Source of the DNA: Anthonomus grandis grandis
Taxonomy: Eukaryota > Arthropoda > Insecta > Coleoptera > Curculionidae
Assembly: GCF_022605725.1 (NCBI RefSeq)
Contig: NC_065548.1
Coordinates: 39,797,131 to 39,861,130 of the forward strand
DNA length: 64,000 nucleotides
Direction of reading: 5' to 3'
In this document: one piece after another, positions 23,417-34,830 of the stretch
Numbering within the stretch: position 1 is the first letter of the stretch
Layout of the letters: every line of letters starts with the position of its first letter
Made by a program: the position numbers and the translations under genes
The notes under the pieces: model-generated
The model's database searches: none
What the model was told of the DNA's origin: nothing
Seen by the model: only the letters and a program-made list of their open reading frames with translations

Positions 23417-25849
23417 TACAGCATTTTACTACAATAGGCTATGTCGTATCTTCCTTTGATCGCATTTCGTTGACTGTACTGTCCTAAACTCAGGCTTTTC
23501 AGATCATGAAGCAGTGTTAACAAAGTTTTCCATAATATCAAAAACTAAAAATGTTCCCCGCAAATTAGGCCGTATTTTCTCAGATCGAAATTTTCTAAAT
23601 TTTAAGCACCTGTGTCTAACAACTGACTGGAATGTCCACTCTTCTGATGTTGATTCAGAATTTTCTAGATTTATAAAAACGCTATCTAATCTGTCTCACA
23701 AATCCTTTCCTTTAAGGCCTCTCAAACTGAAAAAACATATACCTTGGTCTACCAAGATCTGCTAAGAACATGCGTTCATTATTCATTCTTGGAAAATTCT
23801 CGGACAGCGCTTTCTTTCATGATTATGTAAGACTCTATAAAAATATTTATTAAAGGACTCTAAAAGCGGCAAAAGACATTTGCTATAACAGGAGACTGGC
23901 AAAGTCTGGTAATGTCGCTAAAGAATCATGGTCGATTGGTAATAATCTGAGAAATAAACTTTCTAAGTCCAATACTATCTCTACCTCTCCTGAGAACGTC
24001 AACAATTATTTTGTAAATCATAGCTCCTACCCACGATCCACTTTCTTATCTTTCTAGTGCAGATGAGAATTTACACAGTTTTTTCTTTACGCCAATAGTA
24101 TTACCTGAGCTTCGCAGTACGATTAGGGAAATCAAAAATAAGAGCTCTTCAGAAACCGATGGACTCACGTTGAACATGTTTCTAAACCTGCCAGAGTGTA
24201 CATTGAACCATTTTACAAATTTAATCAACGTGTCTTTTTAAAAAGGAGTTTTTCCCAACTGCCTTAAGAAGGTAATAATAATCCCTCTACATAAAGGAGG
24301 AGATAAAGATCAGTCTTCCAACTATCGCCCAATTGCTCTTCTTCCCACACTATCAAAAATTATTGAAAGATTAGTGAAAAAAGGCTTCTATCATTTCTAC
24401 TGAAATTTAAAATACTCACTCCTCAACAATTTGGGTTTTTAAATAACAAATGCACAAATGATGCTATGTTTTCCCTTTTTAATAATGTATACTGTAGCTT
24501 AAACAACCAACATCCTACGGCAACAATCTTCTGTGATTTTTCTAAAGCTTTTGATTGCGTATACCATGATGTCTTAATAAAAAAGTTGCAACCCTACGGG
24601 TTTAGAGGTATGCCCCTCGAATGGTTTAAGTCATATCTCAATAACAGGAGTCAGTTTGTGAGGATTGATACTATGATGTCTTCTTGCAAGCCAATAGAAT
24701 GTGGAGTGCCTCAAGGTTTAGTGTTTGGCCCTATTTTGTTTCTCATATTTATCAATGATATAGCTAGTCTGAATAAAAAGGAAGAACCTGCCTATTCGCG
24801 GATGATACTAGTTTTACCTGGAGCAATCCGGATATTGCCGAAATTCATAAAATCATATCAAGTGACTTAACTTCTATCAAAGCATTGTGCGACTCTAGTC
24901 TTCTTTGCCTTAACATCTCCAAAACTAAATTTTTGTCCTATAAAAATAATTTGCAATCTTTTGTACTGGATAACGCAACCATTGACGAAGCCGACTCAGT
25001 GAAATTTTTGGGGCTTACTGTTGACAAGTCGTTAAAAGGAGACATGTTCATGTTAACCCTTTAACATGAAAATTAAGCTCCGCTTGTTTTGCGCTAAAAT
25101 CAATTTCCAAGGAGCATAGCCTCTCAACCTCTATAACAGTGTATTTTTCACTCTGTGAATCACACCTTCGTTACGCCCTTCCTTTTTGGGGTGTGTGTAG
25201 TGTCACTCAATTTGACAAAATTTTCAGACTTCAAAAGACAGCTTTGCGTTATACACTTAGACTTAATTATAGAGCTCATTGCCAGGATTTCTTTAAAAAA
25301 TTTAATATCCTAACTTTGCTGTCACTACTTATATATGAGTCCGTTTGTCTAATTCGCAAGCACATTTCATCAAATTCAGATAGGCGATTCCATAATTATC
25401 ATCTCAGAAACGCGGAGTATGATTTATATCTGCCTACTTCACATTTAGAATTGGTAAAAAACTCTATATTGTACAAAGCAAAAAAAATGCACAATCATTT
25501 GCCATTGAACATCTTTTCCTACTTTCCGTAAAGCATTAAAATCATTCCTACTGGAGAGAGCGTTTTACTCGGTAAACGATTTTTTTAATACTTAATTTTA
25601 ACTTCACACACACAGACCGATTTATTGTTTTTATATGTACTGTTTTATGTAGCTAGTAGCTATGTAGTGTTTTGTTTATTCATTGATAATTTTGACCACA
25701 TACAATTATTGATTTGTATAAGTTTGTATATTTGTTTTATTAGTTTTATTTTATTTTTGTGTGTTTTACTTTAGTTATCAGCTTTGTCTACAAATTGTAA
25801 AATTTTTTGACAATAAATCGATGATTCATTCATTTATTCATTCATACTT
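23417..25849 (+). mobile_element. LINE-D, 5'-truncated non-LTR retrotransposon
   Basis: It begins within the end of an endonuclease domain and finishes in a TTCATTCATTTATTCATTCA-type tail (about 25827-25848), a common 3' ending of Jockey/CR1-like LINEs. It inserted in the sense opposite to the M4 transposase, in what looks like the transposase intron. The exact left junction is uncertain by about 40 bp. Confidence 0.85.
23470..25535 (+). pseudogene. LINE-D ORF2: end of endonuclease, RT, C-terminal domain
   Basis: Order of pieces: SDHEAVLTKF (endonuclease SDH motif, about 23500), linker ending KKHIPWSTKIC, RT with NCLKKVIIIPLHKGG (about 24260), IFCDFSKAFDCV (motif A), VPQGLVFGPILFLIFINDIA (motif B), and an intact FADDT active site near 24797 in a shifted frame. 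The C-terminal region includes LRYALPFWGVCS and YTLRLNYRAHC. Frameshifts occur at about 23765, 24240, 24400, 24790 and 25060, so several defects block expression even though key residues remain. Confidence 0.85.
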
Positions 25850-28658
25850 GAAAATAATTTTGTGGGGTGGGTAATTAACTTACCGTACATACCGCACCAT
25901 ACATAAAATCCAAATCCTTCTTGTAGCCTACGTACTTCATGAGGTTTCTCAATAGTCCAAAAATGACGATTATACCTGTTGAATACTCCGCAGTTGCTAA
26001 AAAACGTCTGGTCGGTCCAAATAATTTTCCTGCTAAAATTACGTATTTCTTGATATTGCTTTACAAATATCAGTTTGAAAATTCTAATCGTCTTGAGTAG
26101 TATGTATGCCTTAAACCTTAAAACAATAGTAGTCTTATATGGACGATATTTATTTTTTTAAGGACTCTTTAAATAGTAATTCATATCAGTTGCAGCTTTT
26201 CGGGTCGATGTTTTTGGGTTCGCATTAAAATGGTCTATTTCTTCGCGAGGTTCATTGTCCCTTTGATAACTTTCCTGGTTCATGACAAGCCTAGCGAATA
26301 GTCTTGGACCTAGATGTTGTCTCAGGATTCAATTCTAAATATCTGGCGATTGCAAGATTTGCATTCCTATTACATGTAATATAACATTCCAATATGTCAA
26401 ATTTTTCTTCACTGGTATATCGCATGGCTAATTTCGGAAAATAAAAATTTAAACAAAACTCACTAAATACAAACGAAAACAACTAGATACGAAAAAACTA
26501 TTTAACACTAACAAGAACAAGAATAAATAATTAACAAGATAAGAACTGCTAAACAAGATAAAAAATTAAATAAAATAAATAATATTTTGCAGAATTGTCA
26601 GTAAATGACGCTAAATCATTAAACAATAATAATTGTTTATACGACAAATGGTCTCAGTAGTCATGGCCTCCGCATTCATGGCCAACTCCGCAAAAAATAA
26701 ACTTTGTAACTTTTTGACATAAAAATGAAATATTTTTATAAAATGTTATACATCATTTTAAAGAGAAGAAAAGATCTTTTTAATTTATTAAATAACAAAA
26801 TGGTCGCCATAAGAAAAAAAGAAGATGAGGATGGAATCTCAGAACCGAAACGTCAGAAATAAAAACTGAATTCAGATATGCGTTGTCCTTAAAAAGTTGT
26901 CCTAATAATGTTTTTACAGCTTTTAAAAATACGTTGAATAAAAAAAATACAGCCCTTTTTCAAAAATGCAACTTTTTGATTTTTTCCAAATATTTCAAAA
27001 GCGGAAAAAGATAAAAGTGGCACTAAATTGGTAACTAGATGCCCTACAACTTTCCTCATTTAACCAATTTTCTATCTCTTATAGTTTCCAAGATACTCAT
27101 ACGTGTGTACCCAATTTGGGCCACACTGTATATACATTCATATACAACTCATATACTTTTAAAAATCGTTTTTTTCTAAATATCTTAATAAGCTTTAAGT
27201 CAATTTTGTTTAAATTAAAAAAAACCTATTTTTATATCTACCCTTAAACTTTTATTTCAACAAAAAAAAATTAACAATAAATTACATCAGACTTATAATA
27301 GTTGCTGAAAATGCCCTCTTTAACCTCAATGCAAACATTAGCTCGTCTTAACATTGATTGCCGAACTCGTTGACATATTCCCGGCGTATGTCTTATCTGA
27401 TCACATGAATCCCGTATCCGTTGGGTTCATTCTTATTTAGTGTGAATTAGAGTTTTGAAAACAAGAGACTTTAAATGCCCCCAAAGAAAAAATCTAGCAG
27501 ATATAAATCCGGTGACCTGGGTGGCCATAACTGTGGACCTGGGCGCCCAATATTATATCCTCTCTCTCCGGGATAACATATAATATAATAAAATATAATC
27601 ATCTACAATACCAACCCAAACATTCGCAGAAAAGTGTTGCTGAAAATTACCTTCTGTAACAGCAAGGGGATTTTTGTCAGCCCAGATATGATTATTGTGA
27701 AAGTTCATAATTGACTTTCGGAAAAAAACACGCTTCATGGTAAATAAAATGCGGGATAGAAATCTTGGAAACACTACCTGTTGTTGCAAAAGCCAATTAC
27801 AAACAACAACTTATTGGGTAAAATCGGTAGGTAATAACGCTTGAACACGCTGTATGTGGTAAGGATACAGTTGATATACTCTTAAAATCTGGCATACAGT
27901 AAGTGAGAAATATTTAATTGTTCTGCAGTCTTGCGTGTAACGGGTGGCCAACTAAGAATGGACGTTGGCAATATCTCAGGCCCTAATAGTCGTAGCGCCT
28001 TGAAAAAAAAAATTTGTAATAAAAGTGGCCAAAAAAAATGCTAGAGGGCACCACAGCTTCTTTAAATCTTAAAATTGCATTTTTGCCAAAAAACCTCTAA
28101 TAACGTACACCTCAAAATATTATATTAATATTCTAGGAAGATTTCCTCACAAAAAAGTTTCTACAAAAATTTCTGTCAGTTGTCAAATAAAGTGGTGGGG
28201 GGCGTTTTTAGCTTGAATAAAGAAAACAGCTGAAAATCAGCTATGACTGGACCGATTTTTTTTAAACATATTTTTTTTTAAGTCTATTGTTGCCTAATTT
28301 TTTCAACTAAAAAAAAATTTTAAATTACTTTTCCTAAAATCCGCTAGAAGGCGTTAACTTGTGACTAACCCTTTCTGACGGATTATTTCAAAAAATTCAA
28401 ATGCCACTATATATAATTTTTTACGTCATTAAAAGCGGCAAAAAAACCAAAGAAACTAGTGAAAACGGCACTTCGATATCACTTATTAACACAATAGTGT
28501 CCATTCGAAAATAAAAGTGATAAAAATGGCCATAAATTACTACTTGCTTAGACAAGCTGAATAAACTCGTATTAACTAAGTATTTTTAAAAAGAAACAAA
28601 TTCAGTAGTGTTTTAGAAAATCCAAGATATAGAATTGATCGTTATACGTTTATATATA

Positions 28659-30600
28659 CAGGGTGTTAACTAAATAAATTTGACCAAATTGGCCTATTTT
28701 GGGAAAACTGTGCATACAGTTTATAGTTGTTCTATAGGAAAGTTTTGAAAATTTGGCACCATACCATACCATAGAAAAGTTTATTAAAGATACAACAATA
28801 AAATAATTTGATACTTGTAACAATTTTGATGATACCGGATGTAGATGAAAACTTGCTTATTTTAAATAGAACACTCTATAATATGTTATTTGATATTTAA
28901 ATTCTATATACAATTTTAAGAAATCTTAGGTGGTACAATAAATAATATGTTATACACATAATTTATTTACTGCCTCCCCAAATGTTCAAAATGCATTCCA
29001 TCATTTTCTATGCACTGAAACATCTTTTGTTCGGTAAACAAAACTGCAGTCTCTACCTCAGCAAATGAGAGGGTCTGCATGCAATCCCTAATCCGGCCAA
29101 TCATATTTTGTCGCGTCATAGGTCTTGTTACAAAAACAATTTCGTTAACTCGACCCCATAAATAAAAATCTAGGCACGTTAGGTCTGGTGATTTAGCCGG
29201 CCATGGAAAGGTACCGCCCCGTCCTATCCATCTACTAGGGTAGATAGCATCTAAAAACTCCCGAACATTTCGGGCGAAATGTGCTGGACAGCCATCGTGC
29301 TGGAACATAATTCGTTGGCGAATTTCAAGTGGCACATCCTCTAATAAAATTGGCAATTCCTCCCTTAAAAACTGCAAATAATTTGCACCATTTAGTGCGT
29401 TGCTAAAAAAAATTGGCCGATAATTCGACCTCCTAATATTCCTGGCCAACAATTTAAAGACGAACGGCCTTGATGCTGGATTTCTCGCATCCAGTGCGGA
29501 TTCGTTGGTGACCAGTAATGGATATTGTGGAGATTCACGCCTCCATTGCTGTGAAATGTAGCCTAAATCTGTCCACAATATGTTTGAAAGCACCTGAGGA
29601 TCCTCTGCAATCATACCCAAAAGCCAGTGACAATGGTCTAGCCTTCGGTCAAAATCTTGTGCACTTAATTCTTGATGCAGGACTAAATGATATGGATGAA
29701 ACCTGGAACAAGATGATGACTGCTGATTCAACAGAATAGACCAATCTGGTGCTTTTCGTGTAAAAATTAATTAATTTTACATTTTAAGCATCATCATCAA
29801 AAAATGAACTCTCCTTAGGAAAATTAAGTCTCATCGCGTATAGTGAAGATTAATATCCAAAAGATCGCTTACCTGTACTCCTTAAGAATATTCTGAACAG
29901 TAGTTCGATTTACTCCCAGGTCGTGCGCTATTGTTCTAGTACTTAAGTGAGGATTAAACTCGACGTAGGCTAAAACATTTATTATGTTGTCTTCGGTGCG
30001 TCCCCTGCGTTGTCTCCGAAACACGGGCAGCCGAACGTTTCCAGTCGTTCGCAAACTATGTATGATCCGAAGAAAAACTTTTGCAGTAAAGTAGGATGGC
30101 GTCTATCAGGATACTGATGCACATACACCCTTGCAGCAACTGTACATTTCTCATACATTCAAAATAAGTACCTATTATGTCAAACGCCTCTTCGTTTGTG
30201 TAAAGCATTGTTAAATAAAGTAATACGAAAAATAGAGATAAAAAGTTAAGGAACAAAAAACTTGAACAAAACACAAAAAACTGGAACAAAACAGGAAAAA
30301 CTGGAATAATACGAACAACTGGCACAACACTAAAAACTGGAACAACACGGAAAACTGGAAAAACAAAGTTCACAATACGGCGAACTAACAAGAAAACTAT
30401 TGGATGTTATTAGCGAGACTTAAAAACGCTTTAACAATCGCAAGAAGAGACGCTAAAATGACATTTAACTAAAACATTTACATATTTTGCTTCCATGATT
30501 ACTTGCCACTTTTGTTTCCATAGCCTACTAACTCAACTTTCCTATGCCCAGTTTTCCCAAAATAGGCCCATTTGGTCAACTTGGTTTAGTTAACACCCTG
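28659..30600 (-). mobile_element. Mariner-like element M7, complete ends
   Basis: The left end CAGGGTGTTAACTAAATAAA and the inverted right end CAGGGTGTTAACTAAACCAA are flanked by TA duplications (28657-28658; 30601-30602). TIR similarity extends about 60-65 bp, including CCTATTTTGGGAAAACTG. The size of 1.94 kb is typical. It inserted exactly in the centre of M6. Confidence 0.92.
28967..30208 (-). pseudogene. DD41D transposase of M7: intact catalytic exon, frameshifted first exon
   Basis: Exon 2 (29702-28967) is open throughout: FHPYHLVLHQELSAQDFDRR, ILWTDLGYIS (first Asp), FQHDGCPAHFARNVREFLDA (second Asp) and WPAKSPDLTCLDFYLWG (third Asp, 41 residues later), ending NDGMHFEHLGRQ. The intron is 29872-29703 (GTAAGC...TTCCAG, 170 bp) and interrupts an Arg codon after ILKEY. 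Exon 1 starts MLYTNEEAFDIIGTYFE at 30208 and contains the helix-turn-helix LSTRTIAHDLGVNRTTVQNI, but two small frameshifts (about 30150 and 30090) break it. It has only light damage compared with its neighbours. Confidence 0.88.
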
Positions 30601-32276
30601 TATAAATAACTGTATAACGATCAATCCTGTATGTCGGATTTTCTAAAAGAGTACTATGAGTTTGTTTGTTTAAAAAAATACTTATATAAAAGGAGTTTAT
30701 TCAGTTTGTCTAAGCAAATAGGAGTTTATCGCCATTTTTGTCATTTTTATTTTCGAATGGACACTTTTTTTTATAACTTTTGTTTAAGAAATGATATCGA
30801 AGTGCCGTTTTCACCAGTTTCTTTGGTTTTCTTCCCCGCTTTTAATGACGTAAAAAAATATATATTGTTGCATTTGAGTTTTTTTAAATAATCCGTCAGA
30901 AAGGGTTAGTCACAAGTCAACGCCCTCTAGCGGATTTTAGGAAAAGTAATTTGAAATTTTTTTTGGTTGAAAAAATAAGGCAACAATAGACTTAAAAAAA
31001 AATATGTTCAAAAAAATCGGTCCGATTTTCAGCTGTTTTCTTTATTCAAGCTAAAAACGCCCCCCATCACTTTATTTGACAAGTGACAGAAATTTTTGTA
31101 GAAACTTTTTTGTGAGGAAATCTTCCTAGAATATTAATATAATATTTTGAGGTGTACGTTATTGGAGTTTTTTTGGCAAAAATGCAATTTTAAGATTTAA
31201 AGAAGCTGTGGCGCCCTCTAGCAATTAACCAATGAACTTCAAAATAATTTCCAGCATTTTTTTTGGCCACTTTTATTACAAAATTTTTTTTTTCAAGGCG
31301 CTACGACTATTAGGGCCTGAGATATCGCCGACGTCCATTCTTAGTTGGCCACCCGGTACTTGTATCGGGGCTACGCTCAACTTCATGTAAAACCGCTTCC
31401 TCAATCTCCACTGTTCTTACTGTGGCAGGTCTCCCAATTACAGCAGCCGACCTTTGACGTGTGTCTGATTTGCACAGCCTTTTGATGTATTCTCACAAAT
31501 GTTTGTCTATTTGGTATAATGCGATGAAGTTAGGTTTCTTGATAAATGCGCCTAGCCACTCTAGAATTGCCTTTAGCCATTCCATAAACAAAATGCATAT
31601 CGGCCATTTCTGTGTTCGTAAATTGAATATTTTTTAAATTTTATTACCTTAGTACTCTTCGAAACGCTTCAAATATTTGCAATCGTTAAGTACGCACTGT
31701 CTTAAGTAAGTTATGTCAAGATTTGTTTGAATAGTAATTGTTTTTCCTTCCATAACACTCTTAATTTTTGTTACTTTTAAAACATTGCTGTTATAACTTA
31801 TTACGTTATGCGATAGTTTTATGTTAATTTGTCTTATCAAAATTAGTTTTAATCTGCGCGAAAACATTCAAGCAACGACTTTCGTCTTATTTTCATTGCT
31901 TCATTAGTTTGGTGTTTCTAATATATTAATATGTTATTTTCCCGGGGACATGCAATAAAGTGCTTTTAAATTTTATCTCGCAAACGAAGAGAAATATGTA
32001 AGAAACTCAAGCGACAATAAAGTTGTATTTTTAACTGCTTAATTCGAAAGAAATAAAAAAACATTTGAAAAAAGCCTGTGGCGCATAATTTTTTTGTCAA
32101 AAATATTGGTTAGGGTGTCTTCCGGGACGCCACTTGTCCTAATAATTTTAATCTAATTGGGGTTAAATTACCCTCTTACTGCACTTAATATAACTGTTAA
32201 ATTTGAAAAAAATCGACGGAAAGCTTATTAAGATATTTAGGAAAAACCGAGTTTTAAAAAAAAATTTGACACTCTG

Positions 32277-32627
32277 TATTTTGAAAATGAATCACATCTC
32301 ATAGAATCACCTCCTGAAGTTTGGCCACATACCTAAATAATACCCTATATATATAAACAGTTTATAATAAACAAAATATTATAGTAAACAAAACCATCTT
32401 TTAATAGGAACCAAACATTGCCAAAAACTAGGGCAAAGGTAATTATGACTCTCATTAGGCTTACGATGAAAAGTAAGAGTGCCAATTATAAAATTGATTT
32501 TTTTCTCAAAAGGTTTTTCGAGTATATTATATTATTAATTTAAAATACAAACCACAGATGATATAATTAATACCATAAAACTAGCCGACATTTAACGCGA
32601 AACTAAATAATTAACTACATAATTATA
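32277..32627. other. A/T-rich spacer between M5 and M8
   Basis: About 350 bp without recognised coding or repeat content, apart from a short TATATATA run near 32345. Confidence 0.6.
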
Positions 32628-32964
32628 CAGGGTGCCTAATTAATTTAATTATTATAAGTAATTTAAAATATTAAATATATTATTTTGATTTTATTTCTAC
32701 CAATGTATTGACTCTTTATGGCAAATTAATTACTTTTGAAAATAAATTAAGTCGGCACTATTAATATCTTTGTTAATATTTAAGCTAGAGGGTCGGCTAA
32801 ATTAGCAAACTAATAAAAATTTTTTCGTTGATTAAAATAGGGAAAAATGAACATCGCGTTTTTAAGAAAATGTAAATAATTTACTTTTGTAAGCATAATA
32901 TAATGTAGGCAACTTGGCTTTGGAATATAAAAATACCATCAAGTAAACCTACTTAATTTACAAT

Positions 32965-34173
32965 AAATGAGCAAAAAAAATTCCCATCTTATTCAATACA
33001 TTGCTGAGCACACTTAAGCACCTGTCTTAAAGCTTTTAAGATTGATCGTCCATTTATTTATCCAATTATTTGCCTCATATGTATTTGAAATTCATCAATG
33101 GCTTTATATTTTTTTATGTCACTCCAAAAATTTAAGTCGAGAAACGTTAGGTTTGGTGACCTAGGTAATCAACGAATCGAGCGTCGTGTTTTACACAGTC
33201 TAATTGATGGGGAGGTGCTCTATCCTGTTCGCAATAGATTAGTTGCCGTCTTTTCAAGTTAACATTATTCAAACAATGTTTCAGTGCTCCAAATATTATG
33301 AGGTGAACATGTCTCCTTCCAGTCAAAGTGCCATCATAAAATGCACTTTCTATTATTTTGCCTTCTATTAAGCCGCACCTAACGTCTAAACTAAATTCAT
33401 TTTCAGGGTTTAGACTCTTGTTTTAAAAATTAAACATCTTCGCTCGAATTGATATAGTTTAATATATTATCCTTTGCTTCATATGCATTACGTAACCAGT
33501 CGCAAAAAGCAAGTCTTTTTTCGTTAACGCAAGCAACAGTGTTTATACTGCACATACTTATATGGCACAAATTAAGACCCGCTGTATTGTTATTAAGTCC
33601 ACACCCTAAGCTCTTGCTAAATCCCTAGTTGAGTTTGCTATATGAACTTCAAAATATGCCAAAATAGAAATTTCAATATCCTCGCTTCCTATAAAATCAT
33701 TCATTCTTCTAATTCTTTTAAACACCTTTTCGTTACTTCTAAATTTTTGTCAATATTTTTTTGACATAGAAGGTAACATTTTAAATATTTTTTTTTATTG
33801 TCCAAAATTATTGTTTATATTTCTATACTCTATTTCCTTTTTGGTGAGAGCACAAATATAGGGTGAGTCTTCCATTTTTCTACAGGTAACAAAATGATAA
33901 ACCAGGTTTTGTTTTAAAACTCCATGGCTTCCTACCGGCAGTTTTCTTTACACTCTTCTTAGGCAAGTTCTCACGGTTTTCACTTTTTCTGTCACTAAGA
34001 AGTATGTAAATTGTTGCTTTACTTATGCCTGTCATATTGGCACATGTAGAAACTAGATTTCTAACAGTACTTAGAGGCATTTGATGCACAAGTCAATCAT
34101 GTATGTTTAGTACTATGGTCCTTGCTTTAAAATCTAAAACACCTTTACACACTACGGGGCTAAACTTTGACAT
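32965..34173 (-). pseudogene. Mariner-family transposase of M8, decayed
   Basis: Reading from MSKFSPVVCKGVLDFKARTI, a helix-turn-helix region follows: LSTVRNLVSTCANMTGISKA, then TIYILLSDRKSENREN. Further on, VNEKRLAFCDWLRNAYEAKD precedes the first catalytic region (INSSEDV). The third Asp block survives as LPRSPNLTFLDLNFWSDIKK. The second Asp block is not readable. Many stops and frameshifts. It groups with the other DD41D-like genes by block order, but its DNA-binding region looks different, so it may be a separate family. Confidence 0.75.
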
Positions 34174-34545
34174 TCTTACGACAGATGCGCAACAATACTG
34201 AAAAATAAATTAGGTTTTTAGGATATATCTACATTATATACCATAAAATATAACTACCTGTTTGCATTTAAGATTGCACAATTTAGGTACCTATAATACT
34301 TATGCCTCCATATTTACCTACCTAGACAGTATCTACTTATAAGGGTTAAAAAGAACTTGTTCATTAGGTACTTAAGTAATTCCAAGAATTTATGGCTAAA
34401 ATTGGCCTATTTTTTGCACTATTAAATAAACCCAACAAATGAAAACATACAGGTCTTAATGTACTTGAAAAGTGGGACGCCAATGGTTTACGACCATTTT
34501 ATGGCTATCGACCCTTTCGTGTGCTCCTACGGATTAAGAAATGGA

Positions 34546-34830
34546 CTATAGCGTCTGGTTGCATACTTGTTGCGTTTGACATTCCAGCTTCCGCTCTTTA
34601 GTGACGTCTTTCCATTTAATCAGAAAGGAATCACTTCCGCCCGTAATAAAGCCTGACTGGTCGCTTTTTAGAGCCGAAGCCTCTATTCTGCCTTCGTGTT
34701 GGTCCATGACATTCAGAATTTTTAATGTTAAAGACTTGATGAGATCATCTGCGTTAGCACAATTTGCAAACCTTTGGACAAAAACTCAAAGCTTTAACAT
34801 TTCACATTTTTCAATAGGCGTAAAAGGCAT
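34546..34830 (-). pseudogene. Captured WD40-repeat fragment resembling TBL3/UTP13
   Basis: A 95-codon stretch with one in-frame TGA reads, after the first 15 codons, ANADDLIKSLTLKILNVMDQ, HEGRIEASALKSDQSGFITG, GSDSFLIKWKDVTKER. This has the period of one WD40 blade and part of a second: the D-LIK-LTLK end of one blade, then the D-HEG-I...AL...FITGGSDS-LIKWKD blade. The GGSDS-LI-WKDVT wording is characteristic of the C-terminal blades of TBL3/UTP13, a U3 snoRNA processome protein. It lies inside M8, upstream of and in the same direction as the transposase, and shows no splice sites within it. I infer that a host exon was picked up by the element. The gene identity rests on recognition, not on an alignment. 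Confidence 0.6.

Larger units (their letters stand above)
22954..26425 (-). pseudogene. DD41D-family transposase of M4, interrupted by LINE-D
   Basis: The N-terminus reads MRYTSEEKFDILECYITCN. After decay, KIIWTDQTFFSNCGVFNRYN holds the first catalytic Asp, followed by FGFYVWCGMYG and a splice donor-like GTAAGTTAATT. LINE-D sits in that presumed intron. On the far side, an acceptor-like TTTATAG is followed by DNHLIGPFIYNQTLTGQRYL, FQQDGCSTHN (second Asp) and DITPLDFYLWEHVKNKVYE (third Asp). The spacing between the last two is 39 residues, two shorter than in its relatives. A TGA at 23173-23175 replaces a conserved Trp codon. The C-terminus ends NKNGRHF. Confidence 0.85.
22496..27128 (-). mobile_element. 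Mariner-like element M4, split by LINE-D
   Basis: The left end CGGTGTGGCCCAAATTGGGG and the inverted right end CAGTGTGGCCCAAATTGGGT are flanked by TA (22494-22495; 27129-27130). The inverted arms continue for 350-450 bp, with recognisable blocks such as AAAATGATGTATAACA and TTGGCCATGA on both sides. Without LINE-D (about 2.43 kb) the element is about 2.2 kb. It lies head to tail with LINE-A on the left and M5 on the right. Confidence 0.88.
27940..31356. mobile_element. Foldback element M6 (long palindrome), split at its centre by M7
   Basis: The left arm 27940-28656 starts ACGGGTGGCCAACTAAGAAT; the right arm 30603-31356, reversed, starts CCGGGTGGCCAACTAAGAAT. Both ends abut TA (27938-27939; 31357-31358). 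Matching blocks run the whole arm length, for example GCGTTGACTTGTGACTAACC on the two strands. The arms meet at the M7 insertion with essentially no spacer, so before M7 arrived M6 was an uninterrupted inverted repeat of about 1.47 kb with no coding capacity. Its end sequence resembles that of M3. Confidence 0.88.
27271..31607 (-). pseudogene. DD41D-family transposase of M5, split by M6
   Basis: The N-terminal part (31370-31607) reads MADMHFVYGMAKGNSRVARR then RIIPNRQTFVRIHQ. The C-terminal part (27271-27920) contains NNHIWADKNPLAVTEGNFQQ, HFSANVWVGIVDDYIL, then, after a deletion that removed the second catalytic Asp block, LWPPRSPDLYLLDFFFGG with the third Asp. The C-terminus is frameshifted. 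M6 inserted between the two parts. Clearly dead. Confidence 0.8.
27145..32276 (-). mobile_element. Mariner-like element M5, outermost of three nested elements
   Basis: The right end CACTCTG is followed by TA (32277-32278). The inverted block TAAATATCTTAATAAGCTTT occurs at 27178-27197 and 32223-32243, defining TIRs. The left start is less certain and may be near TACAACTCATATAC at 27143. It contains a transposase split into C-terminal (27.3-27.8 kb) and N-terminal (31.4-31.6 kb) parts by element M6. It starts only about 15 bp after M4. Confidence 0.75.

Noticed and set aside
28967..30208. M7 transposase called as an intact gene.
   Set aside because: The catalytic exon is open, but the first exon carries two small frameshifts before the helix-turn-helix region.
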